From Acidobacteria bacterium RIFCSPLOWO2_12_FULL_66_21 (GTDB taxonomy: Bacteria > Acidobacteriota > Vicinamibacteria > Vicinamibacterales > 2-12-FULL-66-21), in contig MELC01000036.1 in assembly GCA_001767455.1 (NCBI GenBank), positions 83,679-147,678 of the forward strand: a stretch of 64,000 nt of DNA, in the 5' to 3' direction. The translations under genes were made by a program, and so were the position numbers. A model generated the notes under the pieces. The model saw nothing but the letters and a program-made list of their open reading frames with translations. It did not search any database and was not told where the DNA came from. Shown piece by piece: positions 36,541-48,504 of this stretch (within the stretch, counting starts at the first letter, position 1; every line of letters begins with the position of its first letter).

Positions 36541-37701
36541 ATGTCGACCGTTGTCATCACCTCGCGCGGAGAAGAGCGGATTCGGAACGGCCATCCCTGG
36601 GTGTACCGGTCCGATGTGGCCGAGGCACAGGCGGAGGGGGGCGCGACCGTGCGTCTCGTCGGCAGCCGCGGCCGCACGATCGGTCACGCGCTGTACAGCG
36701 ACAAGTCGGAAATTGCGATCCGGCTGCTGACGCATGGGAACGAGGTCGCAGATCCTGCAATGTGGCGAACACGGCTGCAGCAGGCGATCGCCTTTCGCAA
36801 CGACCTTTCCATCGACGCGACCGCGTATCGGCTGGTGCACGGCGAGGCGGACCGCTTGCCCTCGCTCGTCGTGGATCGGTATGGTGACTACCTCGTCGTT
36901 CAGGCGCTCTCGCAAGGTGTGGATCGCCTCCTGCCGGACCTGACGCGGATCCTGGTGGAGCTCGCGCGGCCGGCGGGCATCCTGGCGCGCAACGATCCGC
37001 GCGTGCGGCTGCTCGAAGGGCTCGAGCAGCGTGTCGACCTCCTGCACGGCGCCGTCCCGGAGGCGATCGAGGTGCGCGAAGGGGCCGTGCGCTACCAGGT
37101 GGATCCGTATCACGGGCAGAAGACCGGACTGTTCCTGGATCAGCGGGAGAACCGGGTCGCCGCGGCCGAGTACGCGCACGGCCGGCTGCTCGATGCCTTC
37201 AGCTACAACGGCGGGTTCGCGCTCGCGCTGGCGCCGAAGTGCGACGAGGTCCTCGCGGTCGATATCTCCGAAGAGGCGGTGGCGCGCATCCGGGCGAACG
37301 CCGAGCGCAACGGCCTGCGCAACGTGGAGGCGCGCGCGATGAACGTGTTCGACGAGCTGCGCGAGCTGGAGCGGCGCGGCGAGCGTTTCGACACGATCGT
37401 GCTGGACCCGCCGGCCTTCGCGAAGAACCGCGCGTCGGTGACGAAGGCGCTCTCCGGCTACAAGGAGATCAACCTGCGGGCGCTGAAGCTGCTCTCGCCG
37501 GGCGGGTTCCTGGTGACGTGCAGCTGCTCGTACAACGTCAGCGAAGCCGCGTTTGCCGACGTCCTCGCGGCAGCCGCCGTCGATGCCCGCGCCGATGTGG
37601 CCGTTGTCGAGAAGCGCATGCAGGGACGCGATCATCCCGTGCTGATGACGGTCCCCGAGACGTTCTACTTGAAGTGCTTCATCCTGCGGAAGATCGCATA
37701 G
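36541..37701 (+). CDS. rlmI: Class I rRNA (cytosine-C5) methyltransferase, RlmI-like
   Basis: RlmI methylates a cytosine of 23S rRNA. The 386-residue protein has a PUA-like N-terminal domain (RGEERIRNGHPWVYRSDV, about 9-26), a central EEHEE-like region and a C-terminal Rossmann methylase with LLDAFSYNGGFAL, VDISEEAV, LDPPAFAKNRA and VTCSCSYNVSE. The identity of the rRNA position is inferred from E. coli. It converges with the ADOP permease gene across a strong repeat hairpin. Confidence 0.92.
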   Translation: MSTVVITSRGEERIRNGHPWVYRSDVAEAQAEGGATVRLVGSRGRTIGHALYSDKSEIAIRLLTHGNEVADPAMWRTRLQQAIAFRNDLSIDATAYRLVHGEADRLPSLVVDRYGDYLVVQALSQGVDRLLPDLTRILVELARPAGILARNDPRVRLLEGLEQRVDLLHGAVPEAIEVREGAVRYQVDPYHGQKTGLFLDQRENRVAAAEYAHGRLLDAFSYNGGFALALAPKCDEVLAVDISEEAVARIRANAERNGLRNVEARAMNVFDELRELERRGERFDTIVLDPPAFAKNRASVTKALSGYKEINLRALKLLSPGGFLVTCSCSYNVSEAAFADVLAAAAVDARADVAVVEKRMQGRDHPVLMTVPETFYLKCFILRKIA

Positions 37702-37713
37702 GAGACTTCGCTG

Positions 37714-37776
37714 CCGTTGCTCGTTGCTCGTGCTCGTGGCTCGTTACGAGCCACGAGCCCCGAGCGCCGAGCGCCG
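37714..37776. repeat. Two-armed GTTGCTCG / CGAGCCAC array between convergent genes
   Basis: Left units GTTGCTCG, GTGCTCG and GTGGCTCG are matched by right units ACGAGCCACGAGC, CCGAGCGC. The core GCTCGTGGCTCGT / ACGAGCCACGAGC is perfect over 13 bp with a minimal loop (about 37729-37755). It would act as a bidirectional terminator for rlmI and the permease gene. Confidence 0.92.
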
Positions 37777-40278
37777 TTACTCCGACCGCAAGGCGGTCAG
37801 CGGGGTGACGCGCGTGGCCCGGCGCGCGGGGAGCCAGGTCGCGACCAGCGCGGCGAGTGCGAGCACGCCCGGCGCGGTGGTGAAGACGACCGGGTCCAGC
37901 GGCTTGACGTCGTAGAGCAGGCTGCTCAGCGTGAACCCGAGCAGCGCCGCGAGCGGCAGCCCCAGGGCGACGCCGGCGGCGGCCAGCACGGCCCCTTCCT
38001 TCAGCATCATCGCCAGCACGTCCGCCGGCCTTGCGCCGAGCGCCATGCGGATCCCGATCTCCCGCGTCCGCTGCGACACGATGTACGACTTGACGCCGTA
38101 GAGTCCGACGGCGGCGAGCAGGAGCGCGAGCAGTCCGAAGATCACGAACAGCCGCCCGCCGGCCTGGACGGCCCACAACTCGATGCTCCGCTCATGGAAC
38201 GCGTGCATCGTCGTGGCCTGCAGCACCGGCAGCTTCGGGTCGTAGGTGCGCATCTCGCGGCGGATCGCGTCGAGAAGACTGGCCTCGACGCCCCCCTGCG
38301 CCGCGCGGACGTGCAGGAACATGTTTCCGCGATAGGTGCGCCCCCACGGCTCGTAGACGGCCGGCCCCCCCTCGCGATCGAACAGGTTGTCACGGATCGG
38401 CGCGGCGATGCCGACGATCTCCATCGGCTCCCCGTTGTTCTTGGTCGCCTCGCCCGGCCGGGCGGAGTAGCGGATCATCTGGCCGATCGGATCGTCGGCG
38501 CCGAACAGCTTGTGTGCGAGCCGTTCGTCGACGATCGCGACGCGCGGGGCCGTCGCCGATGTCTCTTCGGCGTCCGTGAATTCGCGGCCGCGGATCATCG
38601 GCAGGTCCAGCGCGCGAAAATAGCCGGCGCCGATGATGCGATACGTCGCATTCGAGCGCGGCGCCTGGTCCGGACGGGCGGCCCCACCCACGCGCTCGAC
38701 CGTGTGCCCTTCGTGAAAATCACCGAAGGGCACGGAGGCCGCCATGCCGGCCGCGGCCACCCCCGGCAGCGCGCGGACGCGCGCCAGCACGTCACGATAG
38801 CTGGCCCGCCCGCGCACTTCGTCGTACTGCACGAGCGTCGGATCCGTGGAGACGAGCAGCTGCCGGTCGTAGCTGAAACCGGGATTGGCCGCCGCTGCCT
38901 TCAACGCGCCGCGCGCGAACAGGCCCCCGGCCGAGAGCAGCATCAGCGACAGCGCGATCTGGCCGACGACCATCACGTTGCGCGCGGAGAAGCGCCGGCC
39001 GAGGAGCGGCGATCCGTCGGCCGTCAGCGCCTTCAGGTCCGTGACCAGGTCGCTCCTGGACAGCTTCAGCGCGGGCCCGAGGCCGGATATCACGGTCGCG
39101 ATCACGGCGAAGGCCGTGGTCGCCGCCATCACCATCAGATCCGGCTTCGGCTCGAACGCGATCGTGAGCGGCATCACGGCGGCGAGCGAGCGGCCCAGCG
39201 CCGCGATGCTCCAGGACGCCAGCACGAGGCCGCCTGCCGCGCCCGCCAGGGCGAGCAGCAGCCCTTCGGTCAGCAGTTGCCGGACGATCCGCGCCCGGCC
39301 GCCGCCGATCGCCAGACGGATCGCGATCTCCTTGCGGCGCGAGGACCCGCGCGCGAGCAGCATGTTCGCGATGTTCAGGCACGCGATGAGCAGCACCACG
39401 CCCGAAAGGCCCATGAGAAACGCCGCCGCGCCGGCCGGACCCGCGTCCGACGAGGGGGACGTGCTCGTGCCGAGCCGCGGCAGCGGGTTCACGGTCAGCA
39501 GTTGATCCTTGTTCTCCGCCGGGTAGGCCCGCTCGAGCTGCCGCGACAGCACGTCGAGCCGCGGCCCGGCGTTCGCCACGGTCACACCCGGCTTCAGACG
39601 TCCGGCGAGCACGAGCGACAGGTTCTTCCGATCCGCGAGACCCGATCCGTTGTTCTTGAAGATATCGTTGACGACGACGTCGAACATGCCGAGCGGCAGC
39701 CACATGTCCGGCGAGAGGAGCGCCATCGTGCCGGTGAACTTCGGCGGCGCGACGCCCACAACCGTGAAGTCGATGGCGTTGATCTTGATGGTCCTGCCGA
39801 GGAGGTCGGCGTGCTCGTGCCGGACGATCACCACGGGGATCCGCGACGCGGGACGCTCCTCTTCGAGCGTGAACGCGCGCCCGGCCGCCAGCCTCACGCC
39901 CAGCGTGTCGAAGTAGTTGGACGAGACGACCTCGACGAACGACTGCCGCGTCGTGTCGCCGGCCGGCAGGCCCACCATCGAGAAGGTGTGCGCCGCCAGC
40001 GACTCGAACACGTCGTTGCCGTCGCGGATGTCGACGTAGTTCGCGTACGCGAAGCCCCGGTAGGAGGATTCCGCTTTCGTGCGGTCGTGGCTGAAGAGAC
40101 CGACCAGCTCATCCGCTTTGCCCGCCAGCGGCTTCAGCAGCATCGCGTTGACCAGGGTGAACATCGCGCTGTTGGCGCCGATGCCGAGGGCCAGGACAAG
40201 GATGGCGACGGCGGTGAACCCCGGGGCCTTGATCAGCGTCCGGGCTCCGAAGCGCAGGTCCTGCACAAGTTGGCGCAT
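37777..40278 (-). CDS. ADOP-type MacB-like ABC transporter permease
   Basis: This is a very large FtsX/MacB-family permease of 833 residues. It has two MacB periplasmic-core domains and two FtsX modules. The first helix follows APGFTAVAILVLALGIGANS (about 19-38), the middle block is LSGVVLLIACLNIANMLLAR, and the final module contains RTREIGIRMALGARPADVL. This duplicated architecture without an adjacent ATPase is the 'acidobacterial duplicated orphan permease' type, often present in dozens of copies per genome. The substrate is unknown. The stop codon touches the repeat array at 37776. Confidence 0.92.
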   Translation of the reverse strand: MRQLVQDLRFGARTLIKAPGFTAVAILVLALGIGANSAMFTLVNAMLLKPLAGKADELVGLFSHDRTKAESSYRGFAYANYVDIRDGNDVFESLAAHTFSMVGLPAGDTTRQSFVEVVSSNYFDTLGVRLAAGRAFTLEEERPASRIPVVIVRHEHADLLGRTIKINAIDFTVVGVAPPKFTGTMALLSPDMWLPLGMFDVVVNDIFKNNGSGLADRKNLSLVLAGRLKPGVTVANAGPRLDVLSRQLERAYPAENKDQLLTVNPLPRLGTSTSPSSDAGPAGAAAFLMGLSGVVLLIACLNIANMLLARGSSRRKEIAIRLAIGGGRARIVRQLLTEGLLLALAGAAGGLVLASWSIAALGRSLAAVMPLTIAFEPKPDLMVMAATTAFAVIATVISGLGPALKLSRSDLVTDLKALTADGSPLLGRRFSARNVMVVGQIALSLMLLSAGGLFARGALKAAAANPGFSYDRQLLVSTDPTLVQYDEVRGRASYRDVLARVRALPGVAAAGMAASVPFGDFHEGHTVERVGGAARPDQAPRSNATYRIIGAGYFRALDLPMIRGREFTDAEETSATAPRVAIVDERLAHKLFGADDPIGQMIRYSARPGEATKNNGEPMEIVGIAAPIRDNLFDREGGPAVYEPWGRTYRGNMFLHVRAAQGGVEASLLDAIRREMRTYDPKLPVLQATTMHAFHERSIELWAVQAGGRLFVIFGLLALLLAAVGLYGVKSYIVSQRTREIGIRMALGARPADVLAMMLKEGAVLAAAGVALGLPLAALLGFTLSSLLYDVKPLDPVVFTTAPGVLALAALVATWLPARRATRVTPLTALRSE

Positions 40279-40335
40279 ATGGGCTTCCTTGACGGCATCC
40301 CGTTGCCGGAAGTTCCCACAACGTCCAGGCTTACC

Positions 40336-40760
40336 TCACGGGTTTGCCGCGAGGCTGCTCCGGACCCACTCCTTCGTGAAGTCCTGAAGAATCGTCGGGT
40401 CCTTCGCGGTCTCGAACACGCGATACGTGTACACCATCAGCAGCCGGTGACGCATATGCAGAAGCGACGTCGTCGCGAGTATGTTTGTCTTCCGCTCGCC
40501 CATGCTGACGGCAGCGAGCGCGAGCGTCGTCGCCGACTTCGGCGTTTGATCGATCATCCCCATCTGACTCGGCTTCTCGAGAATGACGCCTCGCTGCCGC
40601 TCCAGCTCGGCGATCCGCTCTCTGACCGACGCCTCATCGTATACATTCGCGCCCGCGAGCTGCTTCGCCACGTCGGCGAATGTGGCGTCCGGAAGGTCGG
40701 TGGTCTTGGTCGCTCTCGATATCGAGACCTTCGTGTAGAACTTGAGATCTTCCGCCACAC
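40336..40760 (-). pseudogene. 3' fragment of an unrelated secreted-protein gene
   Basis: A frame different from that of the adjacent DUF5916 gene encodes about 140 residues of protein-like sequence: EDLKFYTKVSISRATKTTDL, then VRERIAELERQRGVILEKPSQ and a C-terminus LLMVYTYRVFETAKDPTIL followed by QDFTKEWVRSSLAANP. There is no start codon or beginning of a domain. It reads as the end of another gene whose 5' part was lost when the junction near 40752-40765 formed. Confidence 0.65.
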
Positions 40761-42020
40761 GAGATGCGCATCGGCACCGGCGACGTGGTTCGAGTAGGCG
40801 CCGTCGATGCGATCCGTGTAGACGAAGCCCGCGCGGGAGGAGGCCGCGAGATCGCGCTGCACGCGGACGATGTTGAAAAACGGATGCGAGCGCCCGTCGC
40901 GTGACTGCCGGCTGTCGTCCACGGCGGACAGGGCGGCGATGGTGGTGCCCGCCGTCTTGCCGGTCAGCTTTGCCGCCGCGAGCGGTTCGACGATGCGCCG
41001 GCTGTGCACGAGGCTGTTCGGGGTCGAGAAGAACTCGATGCCGTCGAGGAAGAACGGGCGCTTCTCGGAGAAGAACAATGCCTGTCGCGGATCGATCTGG
41101 AACTGGGTGGCGTCGGCTTCGACCTGCGAGAAATCCGCGTTGAGCGTGGCGTTGAACGTCAGGTTGGGGGTGACGCCCCAGCGTACGTTGCCGCCCGCTT
41201 CGGGGCGGCGCCCGTCGTAGGTCCAGCCGCCCGCTTCGTCGCGGCCGTCCGCGCGCGCCGTGATGACCGGGTTGAGATCCATCACGAGACTGCGGCGCAG
41301 ATCCGTGAGACCCGCGAGCGTGCCGGCCTGCCCCAGAAACGACGCCGCCGATCGCCGGGCCGGCACCCACGAATCGTCGTGCCCGCTGCTCTGGACCCGC
41401 CGGATGACGTGAATGCCCCAGTCCTGCACGGCGGCCGTCTGATACCTGAGACTCTTGAACGGGATGCGGATCTCGACCTCGTAGCCGTCGGGCGTGAGCC
41501 GTCCCTTGGATTCGAAGACGAAGTCGGGGCTCAGGTCCGTCGCGGGGCGCCCGGCCGCGAGGCCGCCGAACCCGTGTCCCTGATTGCCGGTTCCCTCGAG
41601 AACGGCGCCGTCGAGCTGCACGCCAAGCGGATTGACGCCGAACACCGAGGCCTGGCGTCCGTCGTTGAATGTCGCGAGGTAGATCTGGATCGAGTCGTCG
41701 CTGTCGATGTGATCGCGAGCGGCGAGCGTGGCGCGAACCGTTCCGGCGGCCGCGTGCGCGCGGATGCCGAAGTACATCGCCGTCGGCGCGTACCAGACGA
41801 GGACGTCGGTCTCGTCGTTGGCCGGCCGGCCGTCGTCGGGCGCGTACTGGGAGAAGGCCGTCAAGCGCGCCGCCTGCTCCCACGCCGGCTCTGAGAGCTG
41901 CCCGTCGATTTGCGCGGAGGCCTCGACCCGCGGCACGTTGACACGAATGTTGCGCTCGGTCCCCTGATACCCGGGACCCATCGATACCGCGGCGAGGACG
42001 AGTGGCAGCACAAACGTCAT
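40554..42020 (-). pseudogene. DUF5916 / CBM9-like outer-membrane protein gene, truncated at its 3' end
   Basis: The frame encodes a signal peptide (TFVLPLVLAAVSMG), a CBM9-like domain (VEASAQIDGQLSEPAWEQA, then VWYAPTAMYFGIRAHAA and DSDDSIQIYLATFNDG) and the start of a DUF5916 beta-barrel (NADFSQVEADATQFQIDPRQ, KRPFFLDGIEFFSTPN, RAGFVYTDRIDGAYSNHVAG). Family members normally have about 700-850 residues. Here sensible sequence stops near residue 423 (DAHLVWRK) and about 65 residues of basic frame-shadow follow to the stop at 40554. The C-terminal half of the barrel is gone. This looks like a deletion joined to a fragment of another gene. Confidence 0.8.
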
Positions 42021-42265
42021 AAGACGCTCTACGGTAGCAGTACTCGCTGGCAGGACTGAAGCCCTCCGCCACGAGCAACCCCAGTTCCTAGCGACGAATG
42101 GTGGGACACATGGAACGGGGTCATCCAGCTCTTCCGTTGCTGGCGCGTTCTTCCGCAGCGCGTAATGCCGTTACACCGCGCGTAACGTCATCCGTTCGGC
42201 CATCGAGCGCCAGCGGTCGCTCGCGCCCGCGCCGAGTGGGCACCCATATTGCGGAACCTGTTCGC
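42021..42265. other. Intergenic region with decayed repeat motifs
   Basis: No gene is supported. Near 42052 there is GGACTGAAGCCCTCCGCCAC, which resembles the GGGCTTCAGCCCT palindrome family at 35957, followed by a single CACGAGCAACC unit of the CGAGCCA family. These look like remnants of degraded arrays. Confidence 0.4.
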
Positions 42266-43162
42266 GTGAAGGTCTGGTATTCCGCCTGTGCTGTCGTGGT
42301 GCTTGTCCTCCCGCTGCTTGCCGCGGCGCCGGAGGTCCCGCCCGTCGGCATCGAGATGCGCAACGTGCATCTCCACGTCGCCGCCGACGCGGTGCTGGAG
42401 GTGCGCTGGCTCCGCGGACGCCTGCATTCAGTCTCCGCACATCCGCCGGTGTTCGACGATCAGCAGTCGTTCACGATGGCCATCCAGGATGGCGAGATCG
42501 CGATCGACGCGGCGAGCCTCACCGCGCTGGTGAACCATGCGTTCGATTACAAGGGCGCGGCGCTGTCGAACCTGCGGGTCGGCTTCGAAAGCGGGCAGCT
42601 CGCGCAGCACGGCACGCTGAAGAAGGGCATCCGCGTCCCGTTCTCCATCGTCGCCACCGTTGCCGCCACGCCCGATGGCACGATGCGCATGCATCCCGTC
42701 AAAGTGAAGACAGCCGGCGTGCCCACGGCGAAGCTGATGTCCCTCTTCGGAGTCGAGCTGGACGACATCATCAAGAGCCGCCCGGATCGGGGCATCGTGT
42801 TTCACGACAACGATCTCTTTCTCGATCCGTCGCGCATGCTGCCGCCACCGCGGACGACGGGGACGCTGACCAGAGCAGTCGTTCGGGGCGACCGTCTGGT
42901 CCAGGTGTTCGGCCGCGGTGCGGCGGGCGCCGCCACGGGCGGGGGCAACTACATCTGGTTCCGGGGCGGCAACATCCGGTTTGGCAGGCTCTTGATGTCG
43001 GATGCGGATTTGAAGTTGATCGACATGGACCCCAAAGACCCGTTCGATTTCTACTCGGCCAAGTACAACGATCAGCTCGTTGCCGGCTATTCGAAGAACA
43101 CGCCGCAGAAGGCGCTTCGCACTTACATGCCGGATTACGCAGATCTGAGAACAAAGCGATAG
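42266..43162 (+). CDS. Secreted protein of unknown function
   Basis: From GTG 42266 the protein has 298 residues with a signal peptide (WYSACAVVVLVLPLLAAAP) and a long soluble beta-rich domain (DAVLEVRWLRGRLHSVS, GIRVPFSIVATVAATPDG, DPFDFYSAKYNDQLVAGYS). The alternative ATG at 42098 would place 56 low-complexity residues before the signal peptide and is unlikely. The lipid-binding-like pattern could suggest an LmeA/BPI-type fold, but I do not recognise a family. It converges with the SUMF1-fold gene across a repeat array. Confidence 0.7.
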   Translation: MKVWYSACAVVVLVLPLLAAAPEVPPVGIEMRNVHLHVAADAVLEVRWLRGRLHSVSAHPPVFDDQQSFTMAIQDGEIAIDAASLTALVNHAFDYKGAALSNLRVGFESGQLAQHGTLKKGIRVPFSIVATVAATPDGTMRMHPVKVKTAGVPTAKLMSLFGVELDDIIKSRPDRGIVFHDNDLFLDPSRMLPPPRTTGTLTRAVVRGDRLVQVFGRGAAGAATGGGNYIWFRGGNIRFGRLLMSDADLKLIDMDPKDPFDFYSAKYNDQLVAGYSKNTPQKALRTYMPDYADLRTKR

Positions 43163-43165
43163 TTT

Positions 43166-43261
43166 CGTTGCTCGTTGCTCGTTGCTCCGTTGCCCGCTTC
43201 TTGTAAACGAGCCGCGCGCCACGAGCCACGAGTCACGAGTCACGAGCCACGAGTCGCGAGT
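43166..43261. repeat. Two-armed GTTGCTCG / CGAGCCAC array between convergent genes
   Basis: Left arm: three GTTGCTCG units and one GTTGCCCG. Right arm: six units of ACGAGCC/ACGAGTC type running to 43260. Polarity is the same as in the array at 37714. The array fills the gap between the two stop codons. Confidence 0.92.
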
Positions 43262-45894
<2,633 letters not shown>

Positions 45895-45929
45895 CCACCG
45901 CGCCGACCGCCCGATTTCCGTCAGTCTTA

Positions 45930-46249
45930 CTCAATGCGCTCGAGCCGTTGTCGCACATCATTCGTGAACTGAACGAGAAATTCGGGACCGATTTCAAGGA
46001 AAAGACAAGGTCGTCATCCGCCAACTGGAGGAGCGCCTCGCCGCTCACGAATCGCTCGCCGACAGCATCCGTGTGAACACGCCTGAGAACGCACGGCTCA
46101 CATTCGATTCAGTCGTCACGGATCAACTGCAGGATCTGGCGAATGCGAATTTCGAGTTCTACAAGCGGGTCACCGACGACGAGGCATTCGCGCGCCATTT
46201 CCTGAATTGGCTGTTCGATCGCGCGCGAAAGACCGCGGTCGGGGAGTGA
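45930..46249 (+). pseudogene. Remnant of type I restriction enzyme subunit HsdR (C-terminal end, frameshifted)
   Basis: Two adjacent frames encode the typical C-terminus of HsdR. The first gives LNALEPLSHIIRELNEKFG and TDFKEK (45930-46005). After a one-base shift near 46008 the second gives DKVVIRQLEERLAAHESLAD, NTPENARLTFDSVVTDQLQD, NFEFYKRVTDDEAFARHFLN and WLFDRARKTAVGE, ending at TGA 46247-46249. The whole helicase/nuclease part, HsdM and HsdS are absent. It is a relic of a lost type I restriction-modification system stranded between thiC and a minus-strand gene. Confidence 0.8.
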
Positions 46250-46258
46250 ATCGCGGTG

Positions 46259-47854
46259 CTACGATGCCTCCGCCGCCTGCCGCTCCGTCTGTCCCGCGAC
46301 GGCCGCGAGATCGCGGCCGAACGGCTCCTTGCGACCCGCATCGATGCGCATGGCGATCTGATCGTCGATGAGCGTCGCGGCATCCGGACACTCGAACGCG
46401 ACGCGGCTCCCGTAGATGCTGCGCGCGTATTCGACGTTGGCCTTCAGCCGGTGCCGCAGTTCCTCGCCGGACTTGCCCGCCTTCGCGTCCGCCACGTACA
46501 TCTGGTCGATCTCGTTCAGCAGCGACGCCGCATAGGCGCGCAGCTCCGCGCGCGTCTTCAGCTCCGCGGTCAGCCGCATCAGCAGCGCGACCGCGTGCTG
46601 GAGGAGCGCTTCGGCGAACTTCGCGCGCGACTGATGGCCGCCTTGCTCGGCATCCCGCTGGCCCGAATCGTCCGCGTACACCACCGCCAGCGTCTCGCCG
46701 CCGGCGGCGACGGGCAACGCCAGCGCGATCGTGGGCGATCCGGTGAACGGCGCGCGGCTGCCGTCCGCGAGCTCCTCTCCCGACATCTGCTCGACGCGTC
46801 CTGACGAGGCCGCGCGCGTCAGCAGCGAGTCCATGCCGAGCGGCATCACCAGCTTCGCGATGTCGCGCTTCAAATCGAAGCCGATCTGGTGCTCGCCCTG
46901 CAGGCGGTTGCCGTTGACCTTGAAGAGCGCCACTCGCGGGAATTCCGCCGCGAGCTGCTCCACCAGCGTGGCGAGCACGTCGGAAATGGAGGTGGCGCCC
47001 GCCAGCGCCTCGAAGCCGCCCAGCAGCCCGTCGAGGAGGGAATCCGATGGGGCCGCGTGAACGACCGCCGCCGCCTCCGACGCCACGGCGCCTTCGAGCT
47101 TCGACTCGAGCTCGCGCCGCGCCTGCTCGTGCTCCTTCTCCGCCCGTTCGAGCGTCTGGACCCGGCTGCTGCTGGCCTTGAACAGCGAGGTCATCGCGCT
47201 GACCTTCGATTCGAGCGCGCGGATGCGATCCTTGGCGGTCTCGACCGCCGCGTCGAGCGTCGCCTTCTGGGCGGCCGCGGCTTCGAGCTGGTTGCTCAGG
47301 CGCTCCGCCTCGGCGCGCATCTTCACGAGGGTGGCTTCGAGGTGATCGTGATCGCGCCGGCTCTCGGTCTGGACCGTCTCGACACGTCCCTGGGCGTCCT
47401 TGAGCGCCGCCGCCAGCGCCTCCTTCTCCCTGGTGCGCTCCTTCAGCGCCCCCGCCAGGCTGTCCGTCTCCTTCGCGTGCTCCTTCAGCGCCGCCGCCAG
47501 GCCGTCCTTCTCCTTCGCGTGCTCCTTCAGCGCCGCCGCCAGACCGTCCTTCTCTTTCGCGTGCTCCTTGAGCTCGGCGCGCAGCGCTTCCAGTTGCTTG
47601 TGCGCCTCCGCCTTGGTCCGCGCGACGGCCGCTTCGGTGTCGGCCGCCGCCGCCTTCGCCAGCCGGCCGATCAGATCCACGACCTCGCGCTCGGCGCCCA
47701 CCGGGGTCGAGAGCGCCGTCTCGAGCGCTTTCGTGGCCGTGTCTATCGACGCACGCAGCGCGTGGAGGTGCTGGAGGGATGAGGCCGCCGATCCGCCCAG
47801 TGCGCGGGTGACGAGCGCCGTGGTTTCCTTCGCCGCATATTCGCTGAATTCCAT
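46259..47854 (-). CDS. Long coiled-coil protein with GAF-like C-terminal domain
   Basis: This 531-residue soluble protein has unknown function. Residues about 1-80 are helical. About 80-280 form a coiled coil that includes three near-identical 14-residue repeats (KEHAKEKDGLAAAL, KEHAKETDSLAGAL). About 285-430 look like a GAF domain (LLDGLLGGFEALAGATSISD, FPRVALFKVNGNRLQGEHQI, IALALPVAAGGETLAVVYAD). The end is helical again and contains one cysteine (VAFECPDAA). The tandem repeats may vary in number between strains. Nothing in the neighbourhood points to a pathway. Confidence 0.75.
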   Translation of the reverse strand: MEFSEYAAKETTALVTRALGGSAASSLQHLHALRASIDTATKALETALSTPVGAEREVVDLIGRLAKAAAADTEAAVARTKAEAHKQLEALRAELKEHAKEKDGLAAALKEHAKEKDGLAAALKEHAKETDSLAGALKERTREKEALAAALKDAQGRVETVQTESRRDHDHLEATLVKMRAEAERLSNQLEAAAAQKATLDAAVETAKDRIRALESKVSAMTSLFKASSSRVQTLERAEKEHEQARRELESKLEGAVASEAAAVVHAAPSDSLLDGLLGGFEALAGATSISDVLATLVEQLAAEFPRVALFKVNGNRLQGEHQIGFDLKRDIAKLVMPLGMDSLLTRAASSGRVEQMSGEELADGSRAPFTGSPTIALALPVAAGGETLAVVYADDSGQRDAEQGGHQSRAKFAEALLQHAVALLMRLTAELKTRAELRAYAASLLNEIDQMYVADAKAGKSGEELRHRLKANVEYARSIYGSRVAFECPDAATLIDDQIAMRIDAGRKEPFGRDLAAVAGQTERQAAEAS

Positions 47855-47980
47855 GAAGGGGGCTCCGACTTTGCAACGTCGGGGCCGGAGGCCACCCGCG
47901 GATTGGCGTGGAGTTTTCTGGAGATCGCCTTGTGGGCGCTTACCAATCGGACCTGCGATCGAACGGTTCTGTAAGCGGGC

Positions 47981-48490
47981 CTACCGCGGCACCGGTGGGG
48001 GCGCGGGAACGATCTGCACGATCGTCTTGAAGCGCTCGGGCGCGGCCCCCCTCTTCGGGTTCAGGTAGCCGGCCAATCCTGCCCACGTGTAGTCCTTCAC
48101 GGTGACGCTCGGCGGGAACGCCATGGACTCCTCGCGGAACTTCGCCAGATCGAACATGTGCACCGGCGGCTCCTCGAAGACCATCTCCCCCTTCTGCTTC
48201 AGCACCGTCTTGTAGTAGGCGACGATCTGCGTGAAGTCGGTCAGCGTTCCAAAGAGGTAGTACCGCTGTCCCATGCCCGCGTCATACGAGGCGATGAACT
48301 GAGAGCCGGGATACAAGGGGACGCCGAGGGTCGTCTCGTTCGGCTCGCCCGAAGGCTGCGCCGTCGCGGCAGCCGGCCGCGGCGGCGTCGCAGGCTTCTG
48401 CGCTGGCGGCGCCGGCGGCTGGCCCGGGCGTGGGAAGGGCACAGGCGTCTGGCCCGCCAGCGCGAAGACGAGAGCCAGGGGCAGGAACAT
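47981..48490 (-). CDS. Small secreted proline-rich protein, function unknown
   Basis: From ATG 48490 the protein has 169 residues: a signal peptide (FLPLALVFALAGQTP), a Pro/Ala-rich linker (about 20-55) and a compact domain (GVPLYPGSQFIASYDAGMGQ, YYLFGTLTDFTQIVAYYKTV, MVFEEPPVHMFDL). A longer ATG (48736) lies within the divergent M20 gene and is not preferred. TATAAT stands 7 bases before the ATG. I do not recognise a family. Confidence 0.75.
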   Translation of the reverse strand: MFLPLALVFALAGQTPVPFPRPGQPPAPPAQKPATPPRPAAATAQPSGEPNETTLGVPLYPGSQFIASYDAGMGQRYYLFGTLTDFTQIVAYYKTVLKQKGEMVFEEPPVHMFDLAKFREESMAFPPSVTVKDYTWAGLAGYLNPKRGAAPERFKTIVQIVPAPPPVPR

Positions 48491-48497
48491 CGGTACG

Positions 48498-48503
48498 ATT
48501 ATA
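48498..48503 (-). promoter_or_regulatory. -10 hexamer TATAAT, 7 bases before the secreted protein gene
   Basis: Minus-strand TATAAT with seven bases to ATG 48490 and no ribosome binding site. Its -35 position falls in the adjacent GTAGAAG repeat. Confidence 0.55.
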
Positions 48504-48504
48504 A

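Noticed and set aside
37717..40797. A 1026-codon open frame on the plus strand
   Set aside because: It is the antisense shadow of the permease and DUF5916 genes. Composition is Arg/Gln/His/Asp-rich with no domain. High GC content makes such shadows long.
40554..42020. Programmed frameshift joining the two reading frames of the DUF5916 locus
   Set aside because: The second frame does not resemble the DUF5916 barrel, so a join would not restore the family protein. A deletion fits better.
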